From Bog-473 sp963730785 (GTDB taxonomy: Bacteria > Actinomycetota > Acidimicrobiia > Acidimicrobiales > RAAP-2): DNA of 64,000 nucleotides. The stretch covers positions 124,001 to 188,000 of the forward strand of contig CAVSTF010000002.1 in the NCBI GenBank assembly GCA_963730785.1, given 5' to 3'. Of this stretch, positions 53,281 to 63,072 are shown one piece after another (within the stretch, counting starts at the first letter, position 1; every line of letters begins with the position of its first letter). The translations under genes and the position numbers were made by a program. The notes under the pieces were generated by a model. That model was not told the DNA's origin and made no database searches. It saw only the letters and a list, made by a program, of their open reading frames with translations.

Positions 53281-54551
53281 GTGGCGCAGCGAGGGCGAGA
53301 GAGGGCTGCGGTGATCGGGTCGGGCATCTCGGGCCTGACCGCGGCATACGTACTGCAGCAGCGCTACGACGTCACCCTGTACGAGTCAGCCGATCGTCTT
53401 GGGGGCCATACGCACACCCACGACGTGGTCACTCCCGACGCTGGGAGCCAGCCCATTGACACCGGGTTCATCGTGCACAACCAGCGGACGTATCCGTTGT
53501 TGTGTCGCCTCTTCTCCGAATTGGGCGTGGCAGACACGTCCGACCGAAATGAGCATGTCGATCCACTGCGAAGGGTGTGGACTGGAGTACGCCGGGGCGA
53601 ATGGCTTCGGGGGCGTGTTTGCCCAACCTAAATCTCTGGCCAGGCCAGCCTTTCTCCGACTGCTGACGCAAGTGCACCGGTTCCACCGACAAGCTCGCCG
53701 CACCATCGCCGAGGGCGATGAGGAGACCTCACTCGGCGAATTCCTCTCTCGTGGCGGCTATTCGCCGTACTTTGTTTCCCACTTCGTCACGCCGATCGTG
53801 TCGTGCGTCTGGTCGGTAGCCCCGGGCCTGGCGCTTGAGTACCCCGCCCGCTATCTCTTCACGTTTCTCGAGAACCACGGGATGTTGTCGGTGGCTGGGT
53901 CGCCCGCCTGGAGAACCGTGGTTGGTGGTTCTCGCACCTATGTCGATCAGGTGGTCAAGGGCCTGAGCACCGTGGCCACTTCAACGCCAGTGCGATCGGT
54001 CATTGAGCGAGAAGGCGGATTGGAAGTCAGGACGGACGATGACCAGGGCGTGCCATTTCGATCGGGTGGTGCTGGCCACCCATGCCGATACGGCACTAGG
54101 CCTTCTGGCCCACCCCACCCCGCAGCAGCGTTCCGCTTTGGGCGCTTTCGGCTATTCACGCAATGAGACCTGGCTGCACACCGATACGAGCCTGCTGCCA
54201 GCGGCGCCCCGAGCGCAGGCCGCCTGGAACTTCCTCATGCCGTCCTGTGCCGGGTCCAGCGACCACGTGTTGGTTTCCTATGACATGAACCGCCTTCAGG
54301 GCGTGCCATCAAAGCGACGACACCTTGTCACCCTCAACGCCACCGATCGGATTGACGCCGACCAGGTGCTGGACCGCATGACCTATGAACATCCGATCTA
54401 CACGGTGGCCTCGCTGAAGGCCCAAGCGCTGCTTCCCGAACTCAACGGCGCCAGGCTGGCCTTTGCTGGGGCCTATCACGGGTGGGGCTTCCACGAAGAT
54501 GGATGCCGTTCCGGGATCGCGGCGGCGGACGCACTCGGTGTGCCGTGGTGA
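53281..54551 (+). CDS. FAD-dependent amine-oxidase-like protein, two frameshifts
   Basis: About 420 residues when two one-base surpluses (near 53541 and 54045) are removed. The dinucleotide motif is VIGSGISGLTAAYVL, and GGHTHTHD is the second FAD contact. Later fragments are SPYFVSHFVTPIVSCVWS and AFAGAYHGWGFHEDGCRSG, the family C-terminus. GAGGAG ribosome-binding site and GTG start. In this gene context (DUF1365, cyclopropane-fatty-acid synthase, CarH/LitR) the enzyme is thought to modify membrane fatty acids. Confidence 0.87.
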
Positions 54552-55273
54552 CGCCCGTGGTCTCCACCGAAAACGAAAACGAAAATGCAACCAACTGGTC
54601 CAACGTGGCGGACATCACGGTGCCGGCGCTGTACGCGGCTCAAGTGACGCATACGCGTCGCAGTCCGATCGCCAATCAATTCCGCTATGACGCCAGCTAC
54701 TGGTTGGTGGACTACGACCAGTTGCCTCAGCCCATTGGGTTAAAGGGGCATCTCGCTCGAGTGGACTCCTCCGATCATTCCGATATTCGAGCGCTCTTGA
54801 CCGAACACGGCATTGACGCCGAGCGCATCCTCATGCTGGCGATGGCTCGAACACTGGGTTACGTCTTCAATCCGATCAGCGTCTTCTGGTGTTACGACGC
54901 CGGTACGGCGGCAGTAGCAGTGGTCGTTGAAGTGCACAACACCTATGGCGGTCGACATGCCTACGTGCTGCGACCCGACGAGAAAGGGCGATCCAAAGTG
55001 GACAAAGCCTTGTACGTGTCGCCGTTCTATGCCGTGGACGGCTTCTACGACATTCGAGTGAGTGAACCCGGGGCGACGGTCTCGGTCACGGTGACCCTGC
55101 ATCCCGACGACGATGCGCCCTTTGTGGCCACGCTCCAGGGTCAACGAAGCACCCCGAGTTTGGTCAATGTTCTGCGCAGTTCCCTTACCAAGCCGGCGCT
55201 TCGCGTCGCCCTCTTGATCCGTTGGCAGGCGGTTCGACTGTGGGTGCGCGGTCTGGAGGTGCAATCACAATGA
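54548..55273 (+). CDS. DUF1365-family protein
   Basis: 241 residues from a GTG overlapping the oxidase stop (GTGA). Family motifs are LGYVFNPISVFWCYD and VEVHNTYGGRHAYVL, with VSPFYAVDGFYDIRV later. No enzymatic activity is established for DUF1365; it nearly always accompanies the FAD oxidase and cyclopropane-fatty-acid synthase. Confidence 0.92.
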   Translation: MTPVVSTENENENATNWSNVADITVPALYAAQVTHTRRSPIANQFRYDASYWLVDYDQLPQPIGLKGHLARVDSSDHSDIRALLTEHGIDAERILMLAMARTLGYVFNPISVFWCYDAGTAAVAVVVEVHNTYGGRHAYVLRPDEKGRSKVDKALYVSPFYAVDGFYDIRVSEPGATVSVTVTLHPDDDAPFVATLQGQRSTPSLVNVLRSSLTKPALRVALLIRWQAVRLWVRGLEVQSQ

Positions 55274-56547
55274 GGCACCGTGACCGATCGCGTGGCAGCC
55301 AATCGGGATCGACTTCGAGCGCTGGCCGGACCTGGTTGCACCCAAAGCAGCCCGGTACTCGCTCCGCGCTCGCCCAGGTATTCCTTCGCCGAGTGGCCGC
55401 CCAAACCGGTATTCGGATTGAGTTCCCCGACGGCAAATCCTTAGGCCCATCCGACGGCCCAGTCATGAAGATCATTGATCAGGCTGCGTTCTTCACCCGA
55501 TTGGGAGAAAGCGGCAAGATCGGATTTGGCGAGTCGTACATGGCCCACGAGTGGGACTCCGACGACCTGGTTGAGGTACTCGAAGCAATGGCTCGGCGAG
55601 CCGACTCCCTCGTCCCGCGTCCGTTGCAGATCATCCGGCGGTTCTTCGAGGCTCGTCAGCCGGCCATCGAGGACAACGACCGATCAGGGTCGGCCCGCAA
55701 TATCGCCCGGCACTATGACCTTTCGAATGAATTGTTTGCCACCTTCTTGGATGAGTCGATGAGCTATTCCGCTGCTCTCTTTACCGATGAACACCGGTCA
55801 TTGGCTCAAGCTCAAGCCCACAAAATTGAGCGCCTGCTCAATGCCACCGACGTCCGGCCGGGCACTCGGTTGCTCGAAATCGGCACGGGTTGGGGCGAAC
55901 TGGCGGTACGGGCTGCTCAAAGAGGGGCTCGTGTCACCAGCCTGACCCTTTCCAATGAGCAGGCGGAGCTGGCCCGCGAGAAGGTAGCCCGCCACGGTCT
56001 CGGCCACTTGGTAGATATTCGGGTGCAGGACTACCGAGATGCCGACGGAACCTACGACGCCATCATCAGCGTTGAGATGATCGAGGCAGTGGGGGAGCGA
56101 TGGTGGCCGACCTACTTCCGCACGTTGGATCGTTGCTTGGCCCCGGGAGGCAGGGTCGGTCTCCAGGCCATCACCATGGCGCACGAGCGACTGCTGGCCA
56201 CCAAGTCATCGTGGACGTGGATCCACAAATACATCTTTCCGGGTGGACTGATCCCGTCTGAACGGGCGATGTCGGAATCGATCGCCGGTCATACCTCGCT
56301 GGCGGTGGTCGATCGACTGTCCTTCGGACCGGATTACGCCACGACCTTGGCCTATTGGCAAAGGCAATTCGCCGAGGCAGCCGACCAGGTGGATCGCCTG
56401 GGCTTCGACGAGACATTCCGGAGAATGTGGACGTTCTACCTGGCCTACAGCGAGGCCGGATTTCTGAGCGGCTACCTCGATGTAGTGCAACTGATCCTCG
56501 CTCGCCCACCACACCAATCGGTGAGCGAACGTAGCTCGAAAGGGTGA
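55270..56547 (+). CDS. cfa: Cyclopropane-fatty-acyl-phospholipid synthase family methyltransferase
   Basis: 425 residues from an ATG overlapping the DUF1365 stop (ATGA). Motifs: IARHYDLSNELFATFL, LLEIGTGWGELAVRAA (SAM site), ISVEMIEAVG and HKYIFPGGLIPS. Uses S-adenosylmethionine to methylate unsaturated phospholipid acyl chains. With the oxidase it may make a modified, for example branched, cyclopropane or furan, fatty acid under light control; this is inference from context. Confidence 0.95.
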   Translation: MRHRDRSRGSQSGSTSSAGRTWLHPKQPGTRSALAQVFLRRVAAQTGIRIEFPDGKSLGPSDGPVMKIIDQAAFFTRLGESGKIGFGESYMAHEWDSDDLVEVLEAMARRADSLVPRPLQIIRRFFEARQPAIEDNDRSGSARNIARHYDLSNELFATFLDESMSYSAALFTDEHRSLAQAQAHKIERLLNATDVRPGTRLLEIGTGWGELAVRAAQRGARVTSLTLSNEQAELAREKVARHGLGHLVDIRVQDYRDADGTYDAIISVEMIEAVGERWWPTYFRTLDRCLAPGGRVGLQAITMAHERLLATKSSWTWIHKYIFPGGLIPSERAMSESIAGHTSLAVVDRLSFGPDYATTLAYWQRQFAEAADQVDRLGFDETFRRMWTFYLAYSEAGFLSGYLDVVQLILARPPHQSVSERSSKG

Positions 56548-56556
56548 GCCGGGCTC

Positions 56557-56576
56557 CTGCATCACTAGTGATGCAG
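56557..56576. promoter_or_regulatory. 20-bp perfect palindrome, antitoxin operator
   Basis: CTGCATCACTAGTGATGCAG ends 13 bases before the antitoxin ATG at 56590, and a further half-site TGATGCAGA follows at 56580. This is the expected binding site for a ribbon-helix-helix antitoxin. Confidence 0.75.
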
Positions 56577-56589
56577 ATATGATGCAGAC

Positions 56590-56820
56590 ATGAGAACCAC
56601 CGTCGATCTGCCATCAGCCGTTCATCGGCGGGCCCAAGAGATTGCTCGTGAGCGTCATCAGTCACTTTCAGCGGTAGTGGCGGACCTGGCGGTGCGCGGG
56701 CTGGCAACGCTCGGTGAGCCATTGGAGATCAAAACCGATGGGAAGAGCGGATTCCCTGTCATCACCCTGGGGCGGAGGATCACGTCAGAGGACGTCGCCG
56801 CCGCCTTGGATGACGAATGA
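56590..56820 (+). CDS. VapB-type ribbon-helix-helix antitoxin
   Basis: 76 residues. The N-terminus MRTTVDLPSAVHRRAQEIAR is a classical RHH DNA-binding start. The C-terminus (ITSEDVAAALDDE) is acidic and should bind the toxin. Its stop overlaps the toxin start as ATGA. Confidence 0.88.
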   Translation: MRTTVDLPSAVHRRAQEIARERHQSLSAVVADLAVRGLATLGEPLEIKTDGKSGFPVITLGRRITSEDVAAALDDE

Positions 56821-57212
56821 ACACCACCCATTTGCTCGATGCCAATGCGTTGATCGCCCTCGTGGTGTCCGATCATGTCCACCACGACACCGTGGCGAGC
56901 TGGGCGGCCAGCGTCGACGGGGTCGCCCTGTGCCCCGTTGTCGAGGGTGCCCTTGTCCGGTTCCTTGTGCGCTCCGGCGAAAGCCCAGACATGGCAGTGG
57001 GAATTCTGTCCGGGCTGTACGACTCGCCCAGGTGTGTCTTTTGGTCCGATGAGATCTCTTATGCGACGGTGGGCCTTGGGCATGTCAGAGGCCATCGGCA
57101 GGTCACCGACGCGTACCTTGCCGCCCTAGCCACCAGCCAAGGGTGTCGCCTCGCCACACTTGATGGAGGGCTCGCCGAAGCGCTCCCTAATGAAACCGAG
57201 CTGATCTGCTGA
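56817..57212 (+). CDS. vapC: PIN-domain (VapC) toxin
   Basis: 131 residues. PIN acidic residues are in LLDANALIALV, VVEGALVRF and VTDAYLAALA; a further Asp lies in LATLDGGLA. RNA-cleaving toxin of a VapBC pair. Confidence 0.9.
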   Translation: MNTTHLLDANALIALVVSDHVHHDTVASWAASVDGVALCPVVEGALVRFLVRSGESPDMAVGILSGLYDSPRCVFWSDEISYATVGLGHVRGHRQVTDAYLAALATSQGCRLATLDGGLAEALPNETELIC

Positions 57213-57215
57213 GAA

Positions 57216-57621
57216 CTAACTGCCCTCGACGTCAGCGGTGTCATCGGCCTCCATGGCCAACATCACCTGCTTCACCAATGTCTTCGGAGCGGTGAGGCAG
57301 TAGCTCTCCATCATCATCTCGCCCAGCTCGTCCCAGTCCGGCTCGGCGGGCAGGTCCAGCCTGACGCCGACCCATCCCTTGGGTCCGACGTACTTGGGAA
57401 AGAAGAACCGCTCGGGGTCGGATCCGATCAGAATGCCCTGCACGCCCTTGGGCGCCTTCATGGTCATGCGAGGTGCCGTCTTCGGACGTCATCACGAAGA
57501 TCTTGTCCCGCACCCGGAAAGCGGGGGAGGAGTGCCCACCGAAGGGCCGTTCCTCCACTTCCGGCAGGTCCAGACACACCTTCCGAATTTCACGGATGAC
57601 GTTGGCTTTGATTTTGGGCAC
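57216..57621 (-). CDS. MmcQ/YjbR-family protein, one frameshift
   Basis: About 134 residues after removing one extra C near 57468, which joins FVMTSEDGTS to MTMKAPKGVQGILIG. GTG start. The family (PF04237) has a CyaY-like fold and uncertain DNA-binding ability. C-terminal WVGVRLDLPAEPDWDELGEM is characteristic. Confidence 0.8.
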
Positions 57622-57640
57622 GGTGACGATGCGCCCTCAG

Positions 57641-58778
57641 TTACTCCGCCGACTCGAGCCCCAGCCGCCGCCAACCGATCTTCGGCCACCGCGTCGTAGG
57701 TCTCGTAGTCCGAACCGGTGTCATCGGCGAACTCGAACTCCATGAGGCCGAACTCAGCCCACTTGTTCCGCAGGTAGCCATCGTTGGCATCGAGCAGCCC
57801 GAGCTTGCGCGTGTTCGGCACCAGCTTGGCGAAGAAGCCCCGGGCGAACCCACCGATCGGGTTGATCTTCGACTCCATCGCCGCCTGAATGATGAACGGC
57901 AACACTTCCTGCTCGTCCACGCCCATCCGCTCCCACACCTCCGGCGTGCCGGCCCGCGACCGGGAGTTCAAGGTGGCATCGAGCATGAAGTCCTGACGTT
58001 CCTTGAGCTCGGCCGATGACATGTCGGCGTAGTACTCCGACAGGGTCAAGACGCCGAAGGCCACGTGACGGGCCTCGTCGGACATGACATACCTGAGCAG
58101 CTTCTTCAGCAACGGCTCGTTGGTCGAGCGCAGCATGTTGCCGAAGGCGGCCAGGGCCAGTGACTCAATGACGATCTGCATGCCCAGGTAGGCGATGTCC
58201 CACCGTGAGTCCTCCAGCAGGGCCCAAATCTGTGCCTTCAGGAAGGGCGACATCGGGTAGGCCTCACCCAACTTCAGCGACAGGTACTTGGCGAACACTT
58301 CGGTGTGACGGGCCTCGTCCATGGTCTGGGTGGAGGCGTAGTACTTGGCGTCGATCCACGGCACCGTCTCGACGATCTTGGCCGCCGTCATCATGGCGCC
58401 CTGCTCGCCGTGCATGAACTGGCTGAGGTTGGCCTTGAAGAACTCGATGCCGAGCTGCGAGTACTCCTTCTCCGACCACTTGGCCAGCGGTGATCCCGGC
58501 ATGGCCCCGACCAGGTGAGCCAGTTCCAACACTGGGCTCTCCTGCTCAGCCACCAGCTTCTCGGGATCCACGTCGATCGACCAGTCCAGGTCGGTCACGC
58601 TGTTCCACTGCGATCCCATCGCCTTGTTGTAAAGGGTGACGAGCTGACCACGATCCCGTCCGTACTCCCACAGGAAGAGGCGGTCGGCGTTGTCCTTGAT
58701 GATCTCGATCGACTCGAGCTTCTCGGAGTGGCTCGGCTCGGCCACGCTCGACTCAGTCATTGTCAGCTCGTCACCCAT
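57641..58778 (-). CDS. Ferritin-like di-iron oxygenase/hydroxylase-like protein
   Basis: About 378 residues from the ATG at 58778 (AGGAG upstream). Iron-ligand patterns are seen in DEARHTEVF and SDEARHVAFG, with matching Glu in GEQGAMM and IVIESLAL. Taken literally the frame runs to 57492 inside the next gene. Removing one base near 57690 lets it end in IGWRRLGLESAE at TAA 57641, a natural length. Related to AurF-like and other long-chain di-iron proteins; substrate unknown. Confidence 0.82.
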
Positions 58779-58782
58779 ACCA

Positions 58783-59697
58783 TCAGCTCCTTCTGCCACC
58801 CATGTTGGCGTTCGCCGCTGCCTTCTCGACCAAACCGGGAACCACGCCACCGAGTTCGGCCGGGTCCCAACGGTCACCCTTGCTGGCGCCCGGACCGGCC
58901 ACCCAGCCCTCGGCCACGCTGATGTGGTCACCCTGCACATTGAAGACCCGGCCCGTAATGGCGGCCGACTCCGGGCTGCCCAGCCACACGACCAGGGGCG
59001 CGATGTTGCCGGGCGACAACGGGTCGAACTCTTCGGGCTTCTTCTCGGCCGCTTCGAAACCGCCACCGAGGTTCTCGGTCATGCGGGTCAAGGCCGCCGG
59101 GGCGATGGCGTTGACCGTCACGCCGTAACGACCCAGTTCCATGGCCGCAATGATCGTGAACGAGGCAATGCCGGCCTTGGCGGCGCCGTAGTTGGTCTGG
59201 CCCACGTTGCCGTAAATGCCCGAGGGCGAGGTGGTGTTGATGACCCGGGCGTCGTTGGTCTCGCCGGCCTTGGAACGGTTACGCCAGTACTCGACGGCGT
59301 GCCGGGTGGGGGCGAAGGTGCCCCGCAGGTGGACCCGGGTCACGGCATCCCACTCGTCGATGGTCATGTTGACCAGCATGCGGTCGCGCAGGATGCCGGC
59401 GTTGTTGACCAGCACATCGAGCCCGCCGAAGGTATCGATGGCGGTCTGGATCATGCGACCGGCACCCTCCCAGTCCGAGACGTCGTCCCCGTTGGCCACG
59501 GCCTCGCCGCCCATGGCGCGAATTTCGTCGACCACTTCGCCGGCCGGACCGGACGAGCTGCCCGAGCCGTCGATTTCGGCCCCCAGGTCGTTGACCACGA
59601 TTTTGGCGCCCTGGCTGGCGAACTCCAGCGCATGCTCGCGCCCGATACCCCGACCCGCTCCACTGATGACGACGACACGTCCGTCACAAATACCCAC
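58783..59697 (-). CDS. Short-chain dehydrogenase, HSD17B4/FabG-like
   Basis: 304 residues. VVVISGAGRGIGREHALEFA and IVVNDLGAEIDGS match the (3R)-hydroxyacyl-CoA dehydrogenase branch. Catalytic TNYGAAKAG. C-terminal extension after GRVFNVQGDHISVAEGW. Probably oxidises 3-hydroxyacyl-CoA in the adjoining beta-oxidation cluster. Four bases separate it from the ferritin-like gene. Confidence 0.9.
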   Translation of the reverse strand: MGICDGRVVVISGAGRGIGREHALEFASQGAKIVVNDLGAEIDGSGSSSGPAGEVVDEIRAMGGEAVANGDDVSDWEGAGRMIQTAIDTFGGLDVLVNNAGILRDRMLVNMTIDEWDAVTRVHLRGTFAPTRHAVEYWRNRSKAGETNDARVINTTSPSGIYGNVGQTNYGAAKAGIASFTIIAAMELGRYGVTVNAIAPAALTRMTENLGGGFEAAEKKPEEFDPLSPGNIAPLVVWLGSPESAAITGRVFNVQGDHISVAEGWVAGPGASKGDRWDPAELGGVVPGLVEKAAANANMGGRRS

Positions 59698-59765
59698 GCT
59701 GCTCTCCTCAATTCATTGGTTGGTTACATCTAGAACGTCTGACACTTTGGCCGATGCAGGCCGAT

Positions 59766-61376
59766 TCAGCCCACCCCGGTCCCGGCTGCTGCTCGATACT
59801 GGTCTCGCAACTTCCGCTTAAAGATCTTGCCCGTATCCTCGCGCGGCAGCTGGTCGGTGAAGTCGACCGTCCGCGGGCACTTGAAATGGGCCAGGTGGGC
59901 CCGGCAGTACTCGATCAGCTCGGTGGCGAGCGCATCGCTCGCTGCCACCCCTTCGGCCAGCTGCACCACGGCCTTGACCGCCTCGCCCCACTCCTCGTCG
60001 GGCACGCCGATGGTGGCCACATCGCCCACGGCCGGGTGTTGCAGCAGGATGGCGTCCACTTCGGCCGGGTAGATGTTGACCCCACCCGAAATGATGAGGT
60101 TGGCCGTGCGGTCGGTCAGGAACAGGAACCCCTCGTCGTCCATGTACCCCATGTCGCCCAGGGTGAAGTACTCGCCCCGGAAGGCGTTGGCGGTCTTCTC
60201 AGCGTCGCCGTAGTAGTCGAACTTGCCGGCGGCGGCGGCCCGGAGCCACACCAGACCAATCTCGCCGGGGGCGACCGGGTTGCCATCGTCATCAGCCACC
60301 TTGACCAGCTCGGGGATCATCGGGCGGCCGACCGTCCCCGGGTGGGCCAGCCAGGTCTTCGAATCGACCAGGGTGCCCAAGCCTTCGGTGGCGGCGTAGT
60401 ACTCGACGACAATCGGGCCCAGCCATTCGATGAGCTTCTGCTTGACCGTGACCGGGCACGGGGCGGCGCCGTGGATCACGAAGCGCAGGGAGGAGAGGTC
60501 GTACTTGTTCCGCACGTCCTCGGGCAGGGCCAGCATGCGGTGGAACATGGTCGGCACCATGTGGGTGTGGGTGATGCCGTGCAGTTCGATCAGACGAAGC
60601 GTCTCGGCCGGGTCCCACTGATCCATGATCACGATGGGCACGCCGTAGAGCAACGGCACCGCAATGGAGAAGGCGAGCGGGGCGGCGTGGTAGAGCGGTC
60701 CGGTGCTCAGGTGGGCATCGACGCTGTGTTCCCAATCTTCGTCGTAGCCGCAGAAGTTGATGGCGGCCAAGGCGGAGGGGGCGGCGTCCTTGCGATAGAC
60801 GCCCTTGGGGCGTCCGGTCGTGCCCGACGTGTAGAGCATTTGGGTGCCGGCGATCGGATCGTCAATGTTGCTGCCGTCCTCGGCCGCCACCACGTCGTTG
60901 AACATTTCGAAGCCGGGGATGTAGCCGCCGATGGTCAGCTTGACCAGTCGGTCGCCGCCGCCCTTGGCCGCGTCCTTGACGGTGTCGATCCCGACGTCGG
61001 CCGAGACGACGAACGCCTTGGCCTCGCAGTTCTCCACGATGTACGCCGCTTCCTCACCGGTCAGGTGCCAGTTGAGGGGCGTGAGCCGGAAGCCACCCCG
61101 CTGGGCCGCCCACAGCACCTCAAGGAACTCGGGCCGGTTGGTGCACATGATGGCCACGCTGTCGCCGGCGGTGAGGCCTCGAGCCCGCAAGGCGCGCACC
61201 AAGCGGTTGATGTTGGTGTTGAGCTCTTCGAAGTTGCGATCGCCGTAGTTGGAATAGAGGGCCATGCGATCCGGCCCTCGGGCGGCCCACCAGGCGATGA
61301 GCATGCCTTCGGCGTTGGCTTGGGCCTTGTCGATTTCCAGGTAACGCCCGGCGCCCGTCACATCAGTACTCGTCAT
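59766..61376 (-). CDS. Fatty-acyl-CoA synthetase (FadD-like)
   Basis: 536 residues. P-loop LYTSGTTGRPKGV, YYAATEGLGTLV, FTLGDMGYMD and the C-terminal EDTGKIFKRKLRDQY with its catalytic Lys. It makes the acyl-CoA used by the thiolase, dehydrogenase and SDR around it. Confidence 0.94.
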   Translation of the reverse strand: MTSTDVTGAGRYLEIDKAQANAEGMLIAWWAARGPDRMALYSNYGDRNFEELNTNINRLVRALRARGLTAGDSVAIMCTNRPEFLEVLWAAQRGGFRLTPLNWHLTGEEAAYIVENCEAKAFVVSADVGIDTVKDAAKGGGDRLVKLTIGGYIPGFEMFNDVVAAEDGSNIDDPIAGTQMLYTSGTTGRPKGVYRKDAAPSALAAINFCGYDEDWEHSVDAHLSTGPLYHAAPLAFSIAVPLLYGVPIVIMDQWDPAETLRLIELHGITHTHMVPTMFHRMLALPEDVRNKYDLSSLRFVIHGAAPCPVTVKQKLIEWLGPIVVEYYAATEGLGTLVDSKTWLAHPGTVGRPMIPELVKVADDDGNPVAPGEIGLVWLRAAAAGKFDYYGDAEKTANAFRGEYFTLGDMGYMDDEGFLFLTDRTANLIISGGVNIYPAEVDAILLQHPAVGDVATIGVPDEEWGEAVKAVVQLAEGVAASDALATELIEYCRAHLAHFKCPRTVDFTDQLPREDTGKIFKRKLRDQYRAAAGTGVG

Positions 61377-61418
61377 GTCATCCCCCCGATGCGCATGTGA
61401 TTGCCCCCGTTCCGATCC

Positions 61419-61874
61419 CTACTCCGAGGCCGGCCTGAAGAGCGGGAGTTGCCGGCCATCGGTCAGCGGTTCCCACGTCACGGACACTGCCATACCGATC
61501 GTCACGTCATCGGGCGGGCAGCCGACCACGTTGGTCAGCATCCGCACGCCCTCGTTCAAGTCGACCAGCGCCACCACGTAGGGCTCGCCGTTGGAGAAGG
61601 TGGCGCCCATGGCCGACGGCTTGTGCTCCACCGTGAAGGCATGAACGGTGGCCTGTCCCGATGCTTCCTTCCACGTGAGCGGACCGCCGTCGCCCTCGGG
61701 CGCGCCGCCGCAGTAGGGGCAGAACGAGCGGGGATAGAAGACGCCCTTGTCGCAGGCCGTGCACCATTGCACCAGCAATCGACCCTCGCGGGTGGCCTCC
61801 CAGAACGGGCCACTCTCGGCCCCCACCCGAGGCTCCAAGCGGGTCGGCGTCGGCGGCACCCCGGCGTCGGTCAC
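61419..61874 (-). CDS. DUF35 OB-fold zinc-ribbon protein, thiolase partner
   Basis: 151 residues, GTG start overlapping the thiolase stop (GTGA). Zinc ribbon CTACDKGVFYPRSFCPYC and an OB-fold (VHAFTVEHKPSAMGATF). As at 15755, it is coupled to a thiolase-like gene and should form a complex with it. Confidence 0.88.
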   Translation of the reverse strand: MTDAGVPPTPTRLEPRVGAESGPFWEATREGRLLVQWCTACDKGVFYPRSFCPYCGGAPEGDGGPLTWKEASGQATVHAFTVEHKPSAMGATFSNGEPYVVALVDLNEGVRMLTNVVGCPPDDVTIGMAVSVTWEPLTDGRQLPLFRPASE

Positions 61875-63052
61875 AGCGCCGCCTCGGTACCCAGCACGGC
61901 GGTCGACATGCAGGACAACACCATGCCCGAGCCGTGGGCCACCGCGACTTCGGCGCCCGGCACCTGACGAGCCTCGGCTTCACCGCGCAACTGGCGCACG
62001 GCCTCGACAATGAGGAACATGCCGTACATGCCGGGGTGGGTATAGGAGAGCCCGCCCCCGTTGGTGTTCATGGGCAGCGACCCACCGGGGCCGAGTTTGC
62101 CGTCGGCGGCGAAGGGGCCACCTTCACCCTTGGCGCAGAAGCCCAGGTCTTCGAGATGCAACAGGGCCGTGATGGTGAAGCTGTCGTAGCCCATCAGGAC
62201 GTCGACGTCAGCCGGCGTGATGCCCGCCTGGGCGAAGGCCCGTGGGCCCGAGACCGCACCCGGCGTGGTGGTCAGGTCGGGCATCTGGGTGATCATCAAG
62301 TGGTCGTGGCAGGTGGCGGCGCCCAGGACGAAGATCGGTGGCTTGCGCAATGAGCGGGCCTTTTCGGCCGACGTCATCACGAAGGCGCCGGCACCATCGG
62401 TGACCAGGCAGCAGTCCAGCAAGTGGAGCGGGCTGGTCTGCATGGGCGAGGACAACACTTCATCGATGGTCAAGGGCGACTGGTAGCGGGCCCGGGGATT
62501 GAGCGAGGCCCACTCCCGGGTCGACACCGCAATCTGGGCCAGCTGCTCGGATGTGGTGCCGAACTCGTGCATGTGCCGGCTGGCGGCCAAGGCGTAGGGG
62601 CCCATCGGCATGCGCAGGGCGTAGGGAAACTCCCATTCGAGCATCGGGTTCGGTCCGCCCAAGGACTGCGGCGCTCGACCCGACGCTTCTGGATCCGATC
62701 GCTGCGTGGCGTGGCGGCGTAGACGCTGACCACGACCTCGCACAGGCCGGCGGCGATGGCGGCCGCCGCGTGCTCGAGGTGGACCTCGAAGCTGGAGCCA
62801 CCCGTCATGGTGGAGTCGGTATAGGTCGGGTGGATGTTGAGGTACTCGGCCAGCGCCATGGACGACTCGGCATGGCAGACGCCGTCGACGTCGCTCGAGC
62901 GACAGGCCGGCGTCCTCGAGCGCGGCCAAAATCATGGCCACCTCGAGTTCGCGGCCGGTGCGGGTCAGCTCACCGGTGGGGGAGACGTCATCCGCCACGC
63001 CCACGATGGCGGCCGCGCCGCGCAATGTCCTATCGATTCGCCCCCCGGCCAT
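61871..63052 (-). CDS. Thiolase-like protein lacking the catalytic Cys, two frameshifts
   Basis: 393 residues in the literal frame, but the segment around 62680-62905 reads correctly only one base over (MALAEYLNIHPTYTDSTMTG). So two shifts are present: one extra base near 62905 and one base lost near 62690. Where active thiolases have NxCxxG it reads MTGGSSFEVHLEHAAAAI, with no nucleophilic Cys. HPGMYGMFL replaces the usual C-terminal GHP. Such SCP-x-like proteins may bind or retro-aldol acyl-CoA rather than condense it. Confidence 0.82.
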   Translation of the reverse strand: MAGGRIDRTLRGAAAIVGVADDVSPTGELTRTGRELEVAMILAALEDAGLSLERRRRRLPCRVVHGAGRVPQHPPDLYRLHHDGWLQLRGPPRARGGRHRRRPVRGRGQRLRRHATQRSDPEASGRAPQSLGGPNPMLEWEFPYALRMPMGPYALAASRHMHEFGTTSEQLAQIAVSTREWASLNPRARYQSPLTIDEVLSSPMQTSPLHLLDCCLVTDGAGAFVMTSAEKARSLRKPPIFVLGAATCHDHLMITQMPDLTTTPGAVSGPRAFAQAGITPADVDVLMGYDSFTITALLHLEDLGFCAKGEGGPFAADGKLGPGGSLPMNTNGGGLSYTHPGMYGMFLIVEAVRQLRGEAEARQVPGAEVAVAHGSGMVLSCMSTAVLGTEAAL

Positions 63053-63072
63053 GAGTCAGCCTTCCCCCGCTG

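Noticed and set aside
57492..59066. Single 524-residue ferritin-like protein
   Set aside because: Its N-terminal part is antisense-like shadow of the SDR gene region and its C-terminal part runs out of frame through the YjbR gene; 57641-58778 is the coherent gene.
59754..61400. 548-codon plus-strand open frame
   Set aside because: Antisense shadow of the FadD-like synthetase; its protein is low-complexity and matches no fold.
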